A DNA stretch of 64,000 nucleotides. It comes from Nocardioides sp. CFH 31398. Its GTDB lineage: Bacteria; Actinomycetota; Actinomycetes; Propionibacteriales; Nocardioidaceae. Below, one piece after another: positions 32,510 to 41,059 of the stretch. The translations under genes and the position numbers were made by a program. How positions within the stretch are numbered: the first letter of the stretch is position 1; the number at the start of each line of letters is the position of its first letter. The notes under the pieces were generated by a model. That model was not told the origin of the DNA. It saw only the letters and a list, made by a program, of their open reading frames with translations, and did not search any database. The stretch lies in assembly GCF_022436705.1 (NCBI RefSeq), contig NZ_JAKUHT010000003.1, positions 62,001 to 126,000 of the forward strand, read 5' to 3'.

Positions 32510-33330
32510 TCCAACGACTCCAAGCACTCCACGACCCACTCCGTGGTGACCGCGCGATGGCCGAAGCGCACCACGGTCCACCCGTCGACCGTCAGCGCCG
32601 TGTAGCGCCACAGGTCGTGCGCGAACTGCTCGGGGCCGCCGTGGTAGAGCCACCCCTCCGCCTCCACCACGAGGCGGAGCCGCTCGTCCACGAGGTCGGG
32701 ATGGATCACGATGCCGTCGACCGTGACCGGGACCTGCGGGACGAGAGCGAGCCCGGGGACCTCGAGCGACAGAGCCCGCAGCGCGGACTCGAGCGGGTTC
32801 CGGGACGACGGGTGGGCACGGGTGGCGACCCTGCTCACCGCCGGTGAGCCGGGACCTCGCACGCGGGCGGCCGCCACCTGCAGCTCGTCGAGGTCGACGA
32901 CGCCGTGGCGCAGCGCCGAGTCGGCGACCGCCAGCGCCTCGGGGAACGGCAACCGTCGTGCGCACTCGAGCACCGTGGTCACCGGGGAGGTGACCGTCGC
33001 GCCGTGGCCCGTCCAGGTCAGGTTGACGCCCCGACGGCGGCCGAGCTCGACCTTCCGGTTCCGGGGCACCGCGAGCCAGGGCCGGTCCGGCTGCTGGAGC
33101 ACCTCCCATCCCTGCTCGACCGCGGCCGACAGGCAGGTGATGGTCGCGTCGAGCCGGGCGGCCGCCCGATGGGTCGCGGCCAGCGCAGGGAGTCCGTAGT
33201 GCCCCTTCGACAGTCGTTCGACCCGTCCGGCCCGGACGGCCTCGGTCAGTGCCCGAGCGGTGACGTGGCGGAGGAGCTGGTCGGTGCGGGCCACCCCTCC
33301 CAGCCGCGCCACCACCTCCGCCACGTCCAC
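32467..33330 (-). CDS. AbiEi-like/DUF559 (VSR-like) protein
   Basis: 287 aa. N-terminal winged-helix resembling the AbiEi antitoxin domain (VDVAEVVARLGGVARTDQLLRHVTARALTEAVRAGRVERLSKGHYGL), a middle region, and a C-terminal DUF559/VSR endonuclease-like domain (VDGIVIHPDLVDERLRLVVEAEGWLYHGG, HDLWRYTALTVDGWTVVRF). The usual nuclease D-x(n)-E-x-K site appears as HPDLV...VEAEG, so activity is uncertain. No toxin (AbiEii) partner is adjacent, so I do not call it a toxin-antitoxin system; such solo proteins are abundant in Nocardioides-type genomes. GTG 33330 or 33324; stop within a repeat. Its Cys/Arg-rich C-terminus is encoded by the repeat arm. Confidence 0.75.
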   Translation of the reverse strand: MDVAEVVARLGGVARTDQLLRHVTARALTEAVRAGRVERLSKGHYGLPALAATHRAAARLDATITCLSAAVEQGWEVLQQPDRPWLAVPRNRKVELGRRRGVNLTWTGHGATVTSPVTTVLECARRLPFPEALAVADSALRHGVVDLDELQVAAARVRGPGSPAVSRVATRAHPSSRNPLESALRALSLEVPGLALVPQVPVTVDGIVIHPDLVDERLRLVVEAEGWLYHGGPEQFAHDLWRYTALTVDGWTVVRFGHRAVTTEWVVECLESLERTCRRRTDCRRCA

Positions 33331-33395
33331 GGGCCCAGCGTCACCCCTGACCAGCTGCCGCGCATCCGCCCATCCACAGGCCCGGACGCCTGAGG

Positions 33396-33770
33396 TCAGG
33401 CGGCGGGGTCCGGCTTCACCGCCAGCACCGGGCAGGTCGCGTCGAGCAGGATCCGCTGGGCGGTGCTGCCGAACACCAGCTTCCCGACGGGGCTCCGGGC
33501 CCGCAGCCCGAGGACGACGAGCCGCGCGCCGAGCCGCTGGGCGACCTGCACGACGGCGTCGCTCGGGTCCCCGACGTCCCCGTGCTCGACCTCGACCCGC
33601 CCGGCGAGGCCGGGCCAGCGGGCCGCCGCCTCGTCGGGCGTCGGGACGGACTCGCCCCGCACGGCCGGGACGAGGACGACGGTCTCGCCCTCGGGGCCGG
33701 GCGCCTGGGCGGCGGCACGCACGGCGGCGTGCCCGGGCTCGCTGTCGGCGTAGGCGACGACGACGGTCAC
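33396..33770 (-). CDS. Universal stress protein (UspA family), coupled to TTT permease
   Basis: 124 aa single Usp domain. VTVVVAYADSEPGHAAVRAA at the N-terminus and the ATP-binding pattern G-x2-G-x9-GS in the region VVLGLRARSPVGKLVFGSTAQRILLDATCPVLAV are present, so it probably binds ATP. GTG 33770 overlaps the stop of the tctAB fusion gene (GTGA), implying translational coupling. A Usp encoded with a secondary solute transporter recalls TeaD, which modulates the TRAP transporter TeaABC; a regulatory role toward this transporter is my inference. Confidence 0.85.
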   Translation of the reverse strand: MTVVVAYADSEPGHAAVRAAAQAPGPEGETVVLVPAVRGESVPTPDEAAARWPGLAGRVEVEHGDVGDPSDAVVQVAQRLGARLVVLGLRARSPVGKLVFGSTAQRILLDATCPVLAVKPDPAA

Positions 33771-35848
33771 TGGAGGACTCCCATCGGAAGGTCGACCGGC
33801 AGCAGCGACGGCAGCGCGAGCAGCACCGCGCCGAGCACCAGCGTGTAGACGATCGCGGTCCGGGGCTTCGCCCAGGCCGCGTACATGAGGAACACCGGCA
33901 CGAAGACCAGGGTGGCGGCGACGTAGCCGACCAGGCCGACGAGGACCAGGAAGACGGCCATGGCACCGAAGGTGCGGGCGGCGATCACCAGGTCGCGACG
34001 CCGGGTCTCGGCCTGGACCGAGGGCTCCGTGCGGGGCCGGGTGGCGACCATCGTGCCGCCGGGACCGCCCGAGCCCGAGGGGTCCGCACCGGGCAGCTGG
34101 TCGTCGAGCGGCACGTCGGCCGGACGACGGGGACGGCGACGCAGCTCCTGGGCGACGAGCAGCCCGGCCATGACCAGGCCGCCGATCGCGACGAGACGCG
34201 GCATGAGCTGGGCCTCGTCGGAGAAGGAGGCACTGAGCCACAGGGCCCCGGCGAAGACCACCACGGCGGTGACGGCGACACCGAGCGACCAGCGCGTGCC
34301 GGCGAAGGAGCCCTCGAGCTCGTCGCCCCCGGCGGCGTCGGGCTCGTCGTGCTCGTCGCGGTGACCGTCGTCCACCTGGCCGGCGGTGCGGCGCAGCTTC
34401 TTCAGCAGCGCCCACAGGATCGGCACCACGAGGACGGCGGCGAAGATCAGCACGCCCGGGCGGGTCATCCAGCCGAAGCCGTCGTACAGGTTGGCGGTCA
34501 GGTAGTAGTAGCGCTCCATCGGGATCGCCAGGACGAAGCCGATCAGCATCGGCGCACGGGGCATGCCGGTCGCCTTGAGGAAGAAACCGACCACGCCGAG
34601 GGCGACCATGATCCACAGGTCGCCGAGCTGGCCACCCTCCTGGAACGCGCCGAGCAGCATGATGACGAGCAGGCCGGGGCCGAGCACCGCGAACGGCACC
34701 TTGGTGAGGCGGGCCAGCTGGCCGGTGGCGAGGAAGCAGAAGAACGCGCCGGCGACGGAGGCGATCGCGAAGGCCCAGACGATGAGGTACATCAGGTCGA
34801 GGTGCTCGGTGACGATGGCCGGGCCGGGCTGGATGCCGTAGGTCAGCAGCATCCCGAGGAGCATCGCGGAGGGCACGCCGCCCGGGATGCCGAACAGGAA
34901 CGTCGGGATCAGGTCGCCGGCCTCCACGGAGTTGTTGGCCGACTCGGGGCCGACGATGCCGCGGGGGTCACCCTTGCCGAACTTGCGCTTGTCCTTCGCG
35001 GTGGCGACGGCCTGGCCGTAGGCGAGCCAGGTGCCGGCGGTGGCGCCGACGCCGGGCAGGACGCCGGCCCAGATGCCGATGAGCGAGCCGCGGATGACCT
35101 GGGTCCAGTGGGTCAGCCACTCGCGGATGCCGGAGCCCCAGCCGCCGGACAGCTCGACGGGCTTCTCGGTGACGCGGCGCTGGCCGACGCGGCTGGCGAT
35201 CTCGGCGAGGCCGAAGACGCCCAGGGCGACCGCGACGAGCGACATGCCGTCGGAGAGGAACAGCGAGCCGAAGCTGAAGCGCTCCTCCGCGGTGGTCGGG
35301 GAGGTGCCGACGAGGCCGAGCAGCAGACCCAGGAGGCCGGCGGTCAGGCCCTTCACGACGTTGCCGCGGGACAGCACGGCGGCGAGCGAGACACCGAGGA
35401 TGGTGAGCATGAACAGCTCGGGGCTGCCGAACGACAGCACCATCGGGCGGGCCAGCGGGATCGCGATCGTCAGGCCGAGCGCACCGATCAGGCCGCCCGC
35501 CATCGAGGAGAGGAACGCCAGGGACAGGGCGCGTTTCGCCTGTCCCTTCCTCGCCATCGAGTAGCCGTCGAGCATCGTGACGCTCGCGGACGCCGAGCCC
35601 GGTGCGCCGAGCAGGACGGCGGCCACCGTGTCGGAGGTGTGGACGACGGCGAGGGCGCCGATGAGCATGGCGAGGGCGGCCTCGGGCTCCATGCCGAAGG
35701 TGACGGGGAGCAGGATCGCGACGGCACCCGTGCCGCCGAGACCGGGGATGAGCCCGATGACGAGACCGGCGACGACGCCGATCGCGAGCATCAGCAACAG
35801 GGACGGGTCGGCCAACGAGGCCAGGGCGGAGAACGCTGCGTCAGTCAT
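33767..35848 (-). CDS. Tripartite tricarboxylate transporter permease, TctA-TctB fusion
   Basis: 693 aa. Residues 1 to about 505 are the large TctA subunit: the glycine-rich GLIPGLGGTGAVAILLPVTFG and APGSASASVTMLDGY segments and about 12 membrane helices. An acidic/His linker (DDGHRDEHDEPDAAGGDELEG) leads into a C-terminal part of about 150 residues with four hydrophobic helices (RWSLGVAVTAVVVFAGALWL ... AATLVFVPVFLMYAAW), the layout of the small subunit TctB, itself interrupted by a long hydrophilic loop. Normally the subunits are separate genes; here none other is nearby. Imports tri/dicarboxylates with the Na+ or H+ gradient. 11 bp after tctC; GTGA overlap with usp. Confidence 0.88.
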   Translation of the reverse strand: MTDAAFSALASLADPSLLLMLAIGVVAGLVIGLIPGLGGTGAVAILLPVTFGMEPEAALAMLIGALAVVHTSDTVAAVLLGAPGSASASVTMLDGYSMARKGQAKRALSLAFLSSMAGGLIGALGLTIAIPLARPMVLSFGSPELFMLTILGVSLAAVLSRGNVVKGLTAGLLGLLLGLVGTSPTTAEERFSFGSLFLSDGMSLVAVALGVFGLAEIASRVGQRRVTEKPVELSGGWGSGIREWLTHWTQVIRGSLIGIWAGVLPGVGATAGTWLAYGQAVATAKDKRKFGKGDPRGIVGPESANNSVEAGDLIPTFLFGIPGGVPSAMLLGMLLTYGIQPGPAIVTEHLDLMYLIVWAFAIASVAGAFFCFLATGQLARLTKVPFAVLGPGLLVIMLLGAFQEGGQLGDLWIMVALGVVGFFLKATGMPRAPMLIGFVLAIPMERYYYLTANLYDGFGWMTRPGVLIFAAVLVVPILWALLKKLRRTAGQVDDGHRDEHDEPDAAGGDELEGSFAGTRWSLGVAVTAVVVFAGALWLSASFSDEAQLMPRLVAIGGLVMAGLLVAQELRRRPRRPADVPLDDQLPGADPSGSGGPGGTMVATRPRTEPSVQAETRRRDLVIAARTFGAMAVFLVLVGLVGYVAATLVFVPVFLMYAAWAKPRTAIVYTLVLGAVLLALPSLLPVDLPMGVLQ

Positions 35849-35859
35849 GGTGGTGGGCC

Positions 35860-37065
35860 TCAGTCGATCGTGATGTCGTGGTCGCGCTCGAGCAGCTCGA
35901 GGACGTCCTCACGCACCTCGGCGTCCACCTGGTAGGCGGCGCCGATGCGCTCGGGGAGGTCGGGGGCCGCGTCGAGCGGGTAGCCGCCGAGGACCTCCGC
36001 GGCGGACTCCTCGAAGGAGGGGTCCACGCTGAGCTTCTCGGCCTCGTCGCGGACGAGCTCGAGGGCCTCGTCCGGCGTGTCCTCGGGCACCCAGAGCGCC
36101 TTCTGGAAGGTGTAGGTTAGCGCCAGGATCGCGCGGTAGGTCTCGAGGGCGTCGGCGGGCGGCTGCTCGCCGTTCAGCTCGGAGTACACCTCGACGACCG
36201 TCGGCATCTTCGGGAAGTTGGGGTCGCGGACGATCTCGCCGTCCTCGTCGACCTGGCCGAGGCTGAACAGCGGGACGGCGGTGCCGTCGTCCACCAGCGG
36301 CTGCACGGCGGGGCCGTACGACGAGGTCGTCTGGTAGTCGATGTCGACCTCGCCGCGCTGGAGCGCGAGGTTGACGGGGCCGCGGCCCTCGAAGCCGAAG
36401 GTGGACTCGACGTCCGCCCCGAGCAGGTCGAAGGCCAGCAGCGTGGTGAGGTCGAGGCTGGTCGCGGCGATGCCGCCGAAGACCAGCGGGCGGTCACGGT
36501 CGACGAGGTCGGCCACGCCGTCCACGCCGGCGCCGGTGCGGGCGTAGACCACCGCCCCGGTCCCGTTCGCGAGGATGGGCCGGAGCTCGGTGAAGTCGTA
36601 GCGGACGGCCTCCATCTCGAGCAGGTAGGGCACCACCGTCGAGGCGGTGGAGACCAGCCACTCGGTGCCGTCGGGGCGGGCCGAGGTCATGAAGTGGTTG
36701 GTGCCGACGATGCCCTCACCGCCGTCGTCGTTGACCGGTGCGAGCCCCGGCTGGCCGGGGACGGCCTCGGTGAGCTCGGCGGCCACGAAGCGCGCCCAGG
36801 TGTCGGTGCCGCCACCCTCGGCGAGCGGGATCATCATCTCGACGGTCTCGCCGGCGTAGTCGCCGTCCGTGGTCGAGGCGGGCGGGTCCAGGAGGCCGCC
36901 GCCGAAGGCGGTGACGCCGACGGCCAGCGCGGTGAACCCGGCGATGACGGCGGCCGCGGTCCGGGCCCGCGGGGGGCCGGAGTCTGCGCCGGCGGACGAG
37001 GCGTCCTCCGGCGGGGTCGGATCGTCCGGGGTCGTGGCGTCGACCTCGTCCGTGTAGAGCGTCAT
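35860..37065 (-). CDS. TTT-family substrate-binding protein (TctC), TM-anchored
   Basis: 401 aa. The mature part is a TctC/Bug solute-binding protein (VEMMIPLAEGGGTDTWARFV, GIVGTNHFMTSARPDGTEWL, LRPILANGTGAVVYART, GGIAATSLDLTTLLAF). The N-terminus is unusual: about 45 hydrophilic, acidic residues precede one hydrophobic helix (AAAVIAGFTALAVGVTAFGGG) with no lipobox Cys, so the protein seems held by an uncleaved helix rather than a lipid. ATG 37065 has GGAGG 6 nt upstream, so the long N-terminus is probably real. Feeds the permease encoded next; 67 bp downstream of prpF. Confidence 0.88.
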   Translation of the reverse strand: MTLYTDEVDATTPDDPTPPEDASSAGADSGPPRARTAAAVIAGFTALAVGVTAFGGGLLDPPASTTDGDYAGETVEMMIPLAEGGGTDTWARFVAAELTEAVPGQPGLAPVNDDGGEGIVGTNHFMTSARPDGTEWLVSTASTVVPYLLEMEAVRYDFTELRPILANGTGAVVYARTGAGVDGVADLVDRDRPLVFGGIAATSLDLTTLLAFDLLGADVESTFGFEGRGPVNLALQRGEVDIDYQTTSSYGPAVQPLVDDGTAVPLFSLGQVDEDGEIVRDPNFPKMPTVVEVYSELNGEQPPADALETYRAILALTYTFQKALWVPEDTPDEALELVRDEAEKLSVDPSFEESAAEVLGGYPLDAAPDLPERIGAAYQVDAEVREDVLELLERDHDITID

Positions 37066-37132
37066 GCGGTCCTCCAGGTGCGGTGAGCCTGCCACGTGGC
37101 GAGCCCGAGGGGCAGGGGTCGAACGGGGGTCC

Positions 37133-38269
37133 TCACGCCGACACCGACGGCATCAGCGGAGGCTCGGGCAGGACGACGGACCCCTGGGCCAGCCGTCGGT
37201 AGGTGCGGGTGACCCCGACCACCGGCAGGCCGGCGTGGGTCTCGACGAAGGTCTGGACGCACCCGGCCGGGCTGCCGAGGCGCAGCCCCTTCTCGACGTC
37301 GGCGCCCGTCGCCGCGGCACGGCTCTCCACGAGGTCCGCGACGACCGTGCCGGGGGTGGCGGCGGCGAGGGTGAGGGCGACCGAGCCGGTGACCGGGACG
37401 GCGGGGTGGAAGCGGCCCATCGACAGCATCCGCACCGTGAGGTCGGTCGGCTCGTCGGCGCGCGACGAGGGCGGGGAGACGAGCGCGAGCTTCGGCACGG
37501 CTCGGGCGACCTCGCCCGCGGTCTCCGCCAGGCCCATGCGGACCCCGGCCTCCCGTCGTACGACGTCGAGGCGGGCGAGCAGCCCGGGGACGGCGTCGAG
37601 GCGGTCGGGGGACTCGTCGCCGACGATGCCGTGGGCATCGAGACCGAGCTCGGCGACGTCGACGGCGACGACCGGTGCGCCGGCGTCCACGAGGGTCACG
37701 GTGACGCCCGCGGCCTCGAGCACGTCGCGCTGCGCGCCGCTCGGGAAGAGGCGGCCGGTGCTGCGGCCGGCCGGGTCGACGAAGCCCATCCGCACCGGCG
37801 CGCCGCCGAAGGGGACGCCGGGGATGTGGGTCGAGCCCTCCTCGGCGAGCACACCACCGGGGGTGGGGACGTGCTGGACGATCAGCTGGTCGGTGTTCGT
37901 GTTGAGCACGCGGACGGCGGTCTCGACCTCGCCGGGGCGGACCCAGCCCTCGCGGATGGCGAAGGCGGCGACGACGGCCGAGCAGTTGCCGCAGTTGCTG
38001 CCCCAGTCGACCTTCGCGTCCTCGATGCCGACCTGCGCGAAGGTGTAGTCGACGTCGACGCCCTCGTCGGACGACGGCGCCAGGATGACGGCCTTGCTCG
38101 TCGTCGAGGTGCCCCCGCCGACGCCGTCCACCTGACGGTGGTCGGGGCTGCCGTACAGGCGGAGCAGAACCTCGTCGACGGACTGGTCCGCGACCTGCAG
38201 GTCCTCGCGCCGGAAGACCCAGCACTTGCTGGTCCCCCCGCGCATCCACGTCGCCGCGATCTCCCGCAC
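37133..38269 (-). CDS. PrpF-family isomerase/tautomerase
   Basis: 378 aa, two-domain diaminopimelate-epimerase-like fold. Start motif IAATWMRGGTSKCWVF with the catalytic Cys position, GGGTSTTSKAVIL, and DWGSNCGNCSAVVAAFAI with the second conserved Cys, and PAGCVQTFV near the end. Relatives isomerise 2-methylaconitate, aconitate (cis/trans) or 4-oxalomesaconate. With a tricarboxylate transporter downstream and a LysR regulator upstream, isomerisation of an imported unsaturated tricarboxylate such as trans-aconitate is the best guess. GTG 38269 has AGGAGG 5 nt upstream. Confidence 0.85.
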   Translation of the reverse strand: MREIAATWMRGGTSKCWVFRREDLQVADQSVDEVLLRLYGSPDHRQVDGVGGGTSTTSKAVILAPSSDEGVDVDYTFAQVGIEDAKVDWGSNCGNCSAVVAAFAIREGWVRPGEVETAVRVLNTNTDQLIVQHVPTPGGVLAEEGSTHIPGVPFGGAPVRMGFVDPAGRSTGRLFPSGAQRDVLEAAGVTVTLVDAGAPVVAVDVAELGLDAHGIVGDESPDRLDAVPGLLARLDVVRREAGVRMGLAETAGEVARAVPKLALVSPPSSRADEPTDLTVRMLSMGRFHPAVPVTGSVALTLAAATPGTVVADLVESRAAATGADVEKGLRLGSPAGCVQTFVETHAGLPVVGVTRTYRRLAQGSVVLPEPPLMPSVSA

Positions 38270-38342
38270 GTCTGCCTCCTCGTCGCCGGCCCGGTGTCTC
38301 CGGGCGCAGCCACTGTGCGGCGGCGGTGAGGTGTAGCACAAT

Positions 38343-38364
38343 CACGACTTCGTACGCTGTCGTG
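38343..38364. promoter_or_regulatory. Candidate LysR-regulator site 1
   Basis: CACGAC (38343-38348), 10 nt, GTCGTG (38359-38364), followed by TAGC. Located in the 200-bp region between prpF and the LysR gene. Confidence 0.5.
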
Positions 38365-38414
38365 TAGCAGCACTTAACAACGAGTGACGCCCGGCGGTCC
38401 ACGGCGGCCTTCAG

Positions 38415-38442
38415 CACGACTGGAGGCCTGTACATGGTCGTG
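38415..38442. promoter_or_regulatory. Candidate LysR-regulator site 2
   Basis: The same arms, CACGAC (38415-38420) and GTCGTG (38437-38442), now 16 nt apart and again followed by TAGC. The nearer site to the LysR start, so it may serve autoregulation. Nothing else was seen in this divergent gap. Confidence 0.5.
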
Positions 38443-38457
38443 TAGCGATGCTTCAGG

Positions 38458-38463
38458 CAGGAT
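38458..38463 (+). promoter_or_regulatory. -10-like hexamer of LysR gene (leaderless)
   Basis: CAGGAT, 6 nt (GGGCCC), GTG 38470. The same hexamer and spacing occur at 56975 and 58113. Confidence 0.5.
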
Positions 38464-38469
38464 GGGCCC

Positions 38470-39372
38470 GTGCTCGACGTCAAACGACTCCAGGTGCTGC
38501 TCGCGGTGGTCGAGGAGGGCTCGGTGACCGCCGCCGCGCAGTCGCTGGGGTACACGCCCTCCGCGATCTCGCAGCAGCTGCTGCGCCTGGAGAGGGAGGC
38601 CGGCCAGCCGCTGCTGGAGCGCTACGCCCGCGGGATGCGGCCCACCGACGCGGGCGTCGTCCTCGCCCGGCACGCCCGGAAGGTGGTCCGCCAGCTCGCC
38701 GCCGCCGAGGCCGACCTGGCCGAGATCGCCGGCGTACGACGGGGCCGGGTGACGCTCGGGACGTTCCCGACCGTGGGCAGCTCGTTCCTCCCCCTCGCCG
38801 TCCGTCGCTTCCGCGAGCTCTACCCGGGCATCGAGCTGACCATCGAGAGCGGCCGCGAGGACCACCTGGTCCGCCACCTCGAGGAGGGCCGGGTCGCCAT
38901 GTCGCTGCTGTGGGACTACGAGTGGCGCCGCATCGAGAACGACGAGCTGCTGCTCACCGAGCTGTTCACCGACCCGACCGTGCTGCTCGTCGGCGCCACC
39001 CACCGGCTGGCGAGGCGGAAGCAGGTGACGATGACCGAGCTCGCCGACGAGCCGTGGATCATCCGCGCCGGCGGCCACCCGGTGGTCGAGGTGCTCGAGC
39101 GCAGCACCGTCGCCGCGGGCTTCACGCCGCGCATCGCCTTCCACGCGAACGACTACCAGGAGGCCCAGGCGATGGCGAGCGTCGGCCTGGGCATCGCGCT
39201 GGCGCCCCGCACGGCGACGGTCAACCAGCACCCCGACGTCCGCGTGCTGTCGCTGGGCGACACCGCTCCCCCGCGCCGCGTCCTCGTCGCCCGCCGCGAG
39301 GGCCGCGTCCGCGCCGCCGCCGAGCTCGCGCTCCACGACGTCCTGCTCGACGTGGCCGCCGGCTACCGCTGA
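38470..39372 (+). CDS. LysR-family transcriptional regulator
   Basis: 300 aa. N-terminal LysR HTH: LDVKRLQVLLAVVEEGSVTAAAQSLGYTPSAISQQLLRLEREAGQPLLER (residues about 2-52), then a periplasmic-binding-like effector domain (RVTLGTFPTVGSSFLPLAV, LTIESGREDHLVRHLEEG, ASVGLGIALAP). Divergently transcribed from prpF-tctC-tctAB-usp with two matching inverted repeats in between, so it most likely activates that operon in response to the imported tricarboxylate. GTG 38470 by the leaderless -10 and by the standard family N-terminus. Confidence 0.9.
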   Translation: MLDVKRLQVLLAVVEEGSVTAAAQSLGYTPSAISQQLLRLEREAGQPLLERYARGMRPTDAGVVLARHARKVVRQLAAAEADLAEIAGVRRGRVTLGTFPTVGSSFLPLAVRRFRELYPGIELTIESGREDHLVRHLEEGRVAMSLLWDYEWRRIENDELLLTELFTDPTVLLVGATHRLARRKQVTMTELADEPWIIRAGGHPVVEVLERSTVAAGFTPRIAFHANDYQEAQAMASVGLGIALAPRTATVNQHPDVRVLSLGDTAPPRRVLVARREGRVRAAAELALHDVLLDVAAGYR

Positions 39373-39455
39373 GGGCCCGTCACCGCACCCGTCGGCTCAC
39401 GGGGTCTCGAGGCTCCTCGCCCAGGGGCTCGTCACACCTCGACCACCGGGGGGCG

Positions 39456-40493
39456 TCAGGGCAGGCGGGCGGCCAGCGCGCGACCGAGGGCGGCGCCGGA
39501 GAGGTACGCCGTCTCCACCTTCGACGTCTCGCCCCACCCGTCGCCGCAGACCCCGACCAGGCCGTCACCCTCGGAGGAGAGGTGGAACGGCTCGGGCCGC
39601 TCACCGGTCGGCTTGGCGAAGGTCCAGCGCTGCACGCGGGTCTCGACGGGGTCGCCGGCGTCGAGCAGGGAGCTGAGGGCCATCGCCATGACGGGGGCCG
39701 CGCCGGCCGGGTCGTCGAGGTAGCGGGCGGCGAGCTCGGGGGTCGAGTGGGCGACCACCACCGGGGCGTCGTCGCCGCGACGACGGCCGTCGTCCGCGAT
39801 CCAGGACAGCACGGGGTCGTCGTTGACGAAGGCGCCGTGGAAGGTGCCGGACGGCGAGACCCGGTCCCACGTGCGCTGCTCGAAGCGCGCCGCGAGCGCG
39901 AGCGTCGGCTCCCACTCCCGGGTCAGCACCGCGGCGACGTCTCCCAGGCCGTCGCCGAGCAGGCGGACGGCCTGGGGGTCCGGCATCGCCAGGACGACGG
40001 CGGAGGCGGCGGCGCCGTCCACCGTCAGCAGGCCGTCGGGCGAGACCGCCACCGACTCGACCTGCTGCCGCTCCAGCGCGCCCCCGGCGACCAGCGGCTC
40101 GAGGACGTCGTCCACCAGCGCACGCAGGCCGCGGGTGCCGCCCCAGCGGGTCGGACCGTCCTTGTCGCCGGCGGGCTCGCCGCCGTGGAGGACGGTGAAG
40201 GTGTCCGTCCACGGCCGGGCGAGGCCGCGGACGCGCCAGTCCTCGGCGATCGCCGCGAAGTCCTCGTCGCCCGCCGTGAAGTACGACGCCCCGAGGTCGG
40301 TCTCGCGGTCGCCCAGGTCGCCCCCGTCGTCGAACGCGCGCCCGCTCATCCGGCCGCCGGGACGCCGGCCGCGGTCGAGGACCCGCACCGGGACGCCGGC
40401 CGAGACGAGCTCGAGCGCGCACGCGGCGCCGGCGAGGCCGGCACCCACCACGACGACGGGGGCCGGGCCCGGCCCGGGATCAGACACGCTCAC
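39456..40493 (-). CDS. Renalase-like FAD-dependent amine oxidase/oxidoreductase
   Basis: 345 aa. FAD Rossmann motif VVVVGAGLAGAACALELVSAG (about 13-33) followed by DRGRRPGGRMSG, the family's R-x-GG-R; the C-terminal GDGWGETSKVETAYLSGAALG closes the FAD site. In length and sequence it resembles bacterial renalase-type NAD(P)/FAD oxidases. Two in-frame GTG codons (40493, 40487) are possible starts. Convergent with the LysR gene across 83 bp in which I see no gene or strong hairpin. 22 bp downstream of the PPOX gene on the same strand, perhaps cotranscribed. Substrate unknown. Confidence 0.85.
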   Translation of the reverse strand: MSVSDPGPGPAPVVVVGAGLAGAACALELVSAGVPVRVLDRGRRPGGRMSGRAFDDGGDLGDRETDLGASYFTAGDEDFAAIAEDWRVRGLARPWTDTFTVLHGGEPAGDKDGPTRWGGTRGLRALVDDVLEPLVAGGALERQQVESVAVSPDGLLTVDGAAASAVVLAMPDPQAVRLLGDGLGDVAAVLTREWEPTLALAARFEQRTWDRVSPSGTFHGAFVNDDPVLSWIADDGRRRGDDAPVVVAHSTPELAARYLDDPAGAAPVMAMALSSLLDAGDPVETRVQRWTFAKPTGERPEPFHLSSEGDGLVGVCGDGWGETSKVETAYLSGAALGRALAARLP

Positions 40494-40515
40494 CCCGCGA
40501 GTCTCACAGGGAGGA

Positions 40516-41013
40516 TCAAAGGTCCACGCGCTCGTTCTCGCCGCCGTCGTACCGCTCGCCCTTGACCTTCGCCTTCACCAGGCTCAGGGCGGAGGAGATG
40601 CGGCTGCCCGGGGTGTCCCAGTACTCCCCGGAGCTGCCGGTCACCTTGAGCAGGACGACGGACGGGTCCTCGGGGCCCTGCGGCATCCACGCCTCGACCC
40701 ACGTGTTCCACAGCTCCTTCGCCTTCGCGGTGTCCTCGACGACCTCGGCGGTCCCGTCGATGGAGATCCACGTGTCGGACGACGCCATGGTCAGGCTGAC
40801 GTGCGGGTTCGCCCGGACGTGCGCCACCTTCCGCGAGTCCCGCTCCGCGAAGAACCACAGCTCCGCGACGTCGGTGACCTTCTGGTGGGCCATCGGTCGC
40901 GAGACGAGGGTGCCGTCGGCGTCGACGGTGGTGAACATGCAGACCCGCTCGCCGTCGGCGAGCTCGGTCAGGCGCTCGGTGGTGCCGGTCCGGGTGCTGG
41001 TCGCGTCGCTCAT
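40516..41013 (-). CDS. Pyridoxamine-5'-phosphate-oxidase-family flavoprotein (general stress type)
   Basis: 165 aa split beta-barrel. Pattern RVCMFTTVDADGTLVSRPMAHQK, LWFFAERDSRKVAHVRANPHVSLTM, WISIDGTAEVVEDTAKAKELWN, DPSVVLLKVTGSSGEYWDT is that of 'general stress protein 26' type PPOX proteins, which bind FMN or F420 and reduce unknown substrates; not PdxH itself. ATG 41013 follows GGGGGG. The gap to the CDF gene (46 bp) contains nothing else. Confidence 0.82.
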   Translation of the reverse strand: MSDATSTRTGTTERLTELADGERVCMFTTVDADGTLVSRPMAHQKVTDVAELWFFAERDSRKVAHVRANPHVSLTMASSDTWISIDGTAEVVEDTAKAKELWNTWVEAWMPQGPEDPSVVLLKVTGSSGEYWDTPGSRISSALSLVKAKVKGERYDGGENERVDL

Positions 41014-41059
41014 GACCCCCCGTACCCCACGTGCGCCGCAGCAGAGAACGGTGGCCGGC

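Noticed and set aside
32467..33330. Type IV (AbiE) toxin-antitoxin system
   Set aside because: Only an AbiEi/DUF559-like protein is present; no nucleotidyltransferase toxin AbiEii is adjacent, so no system is claimed.
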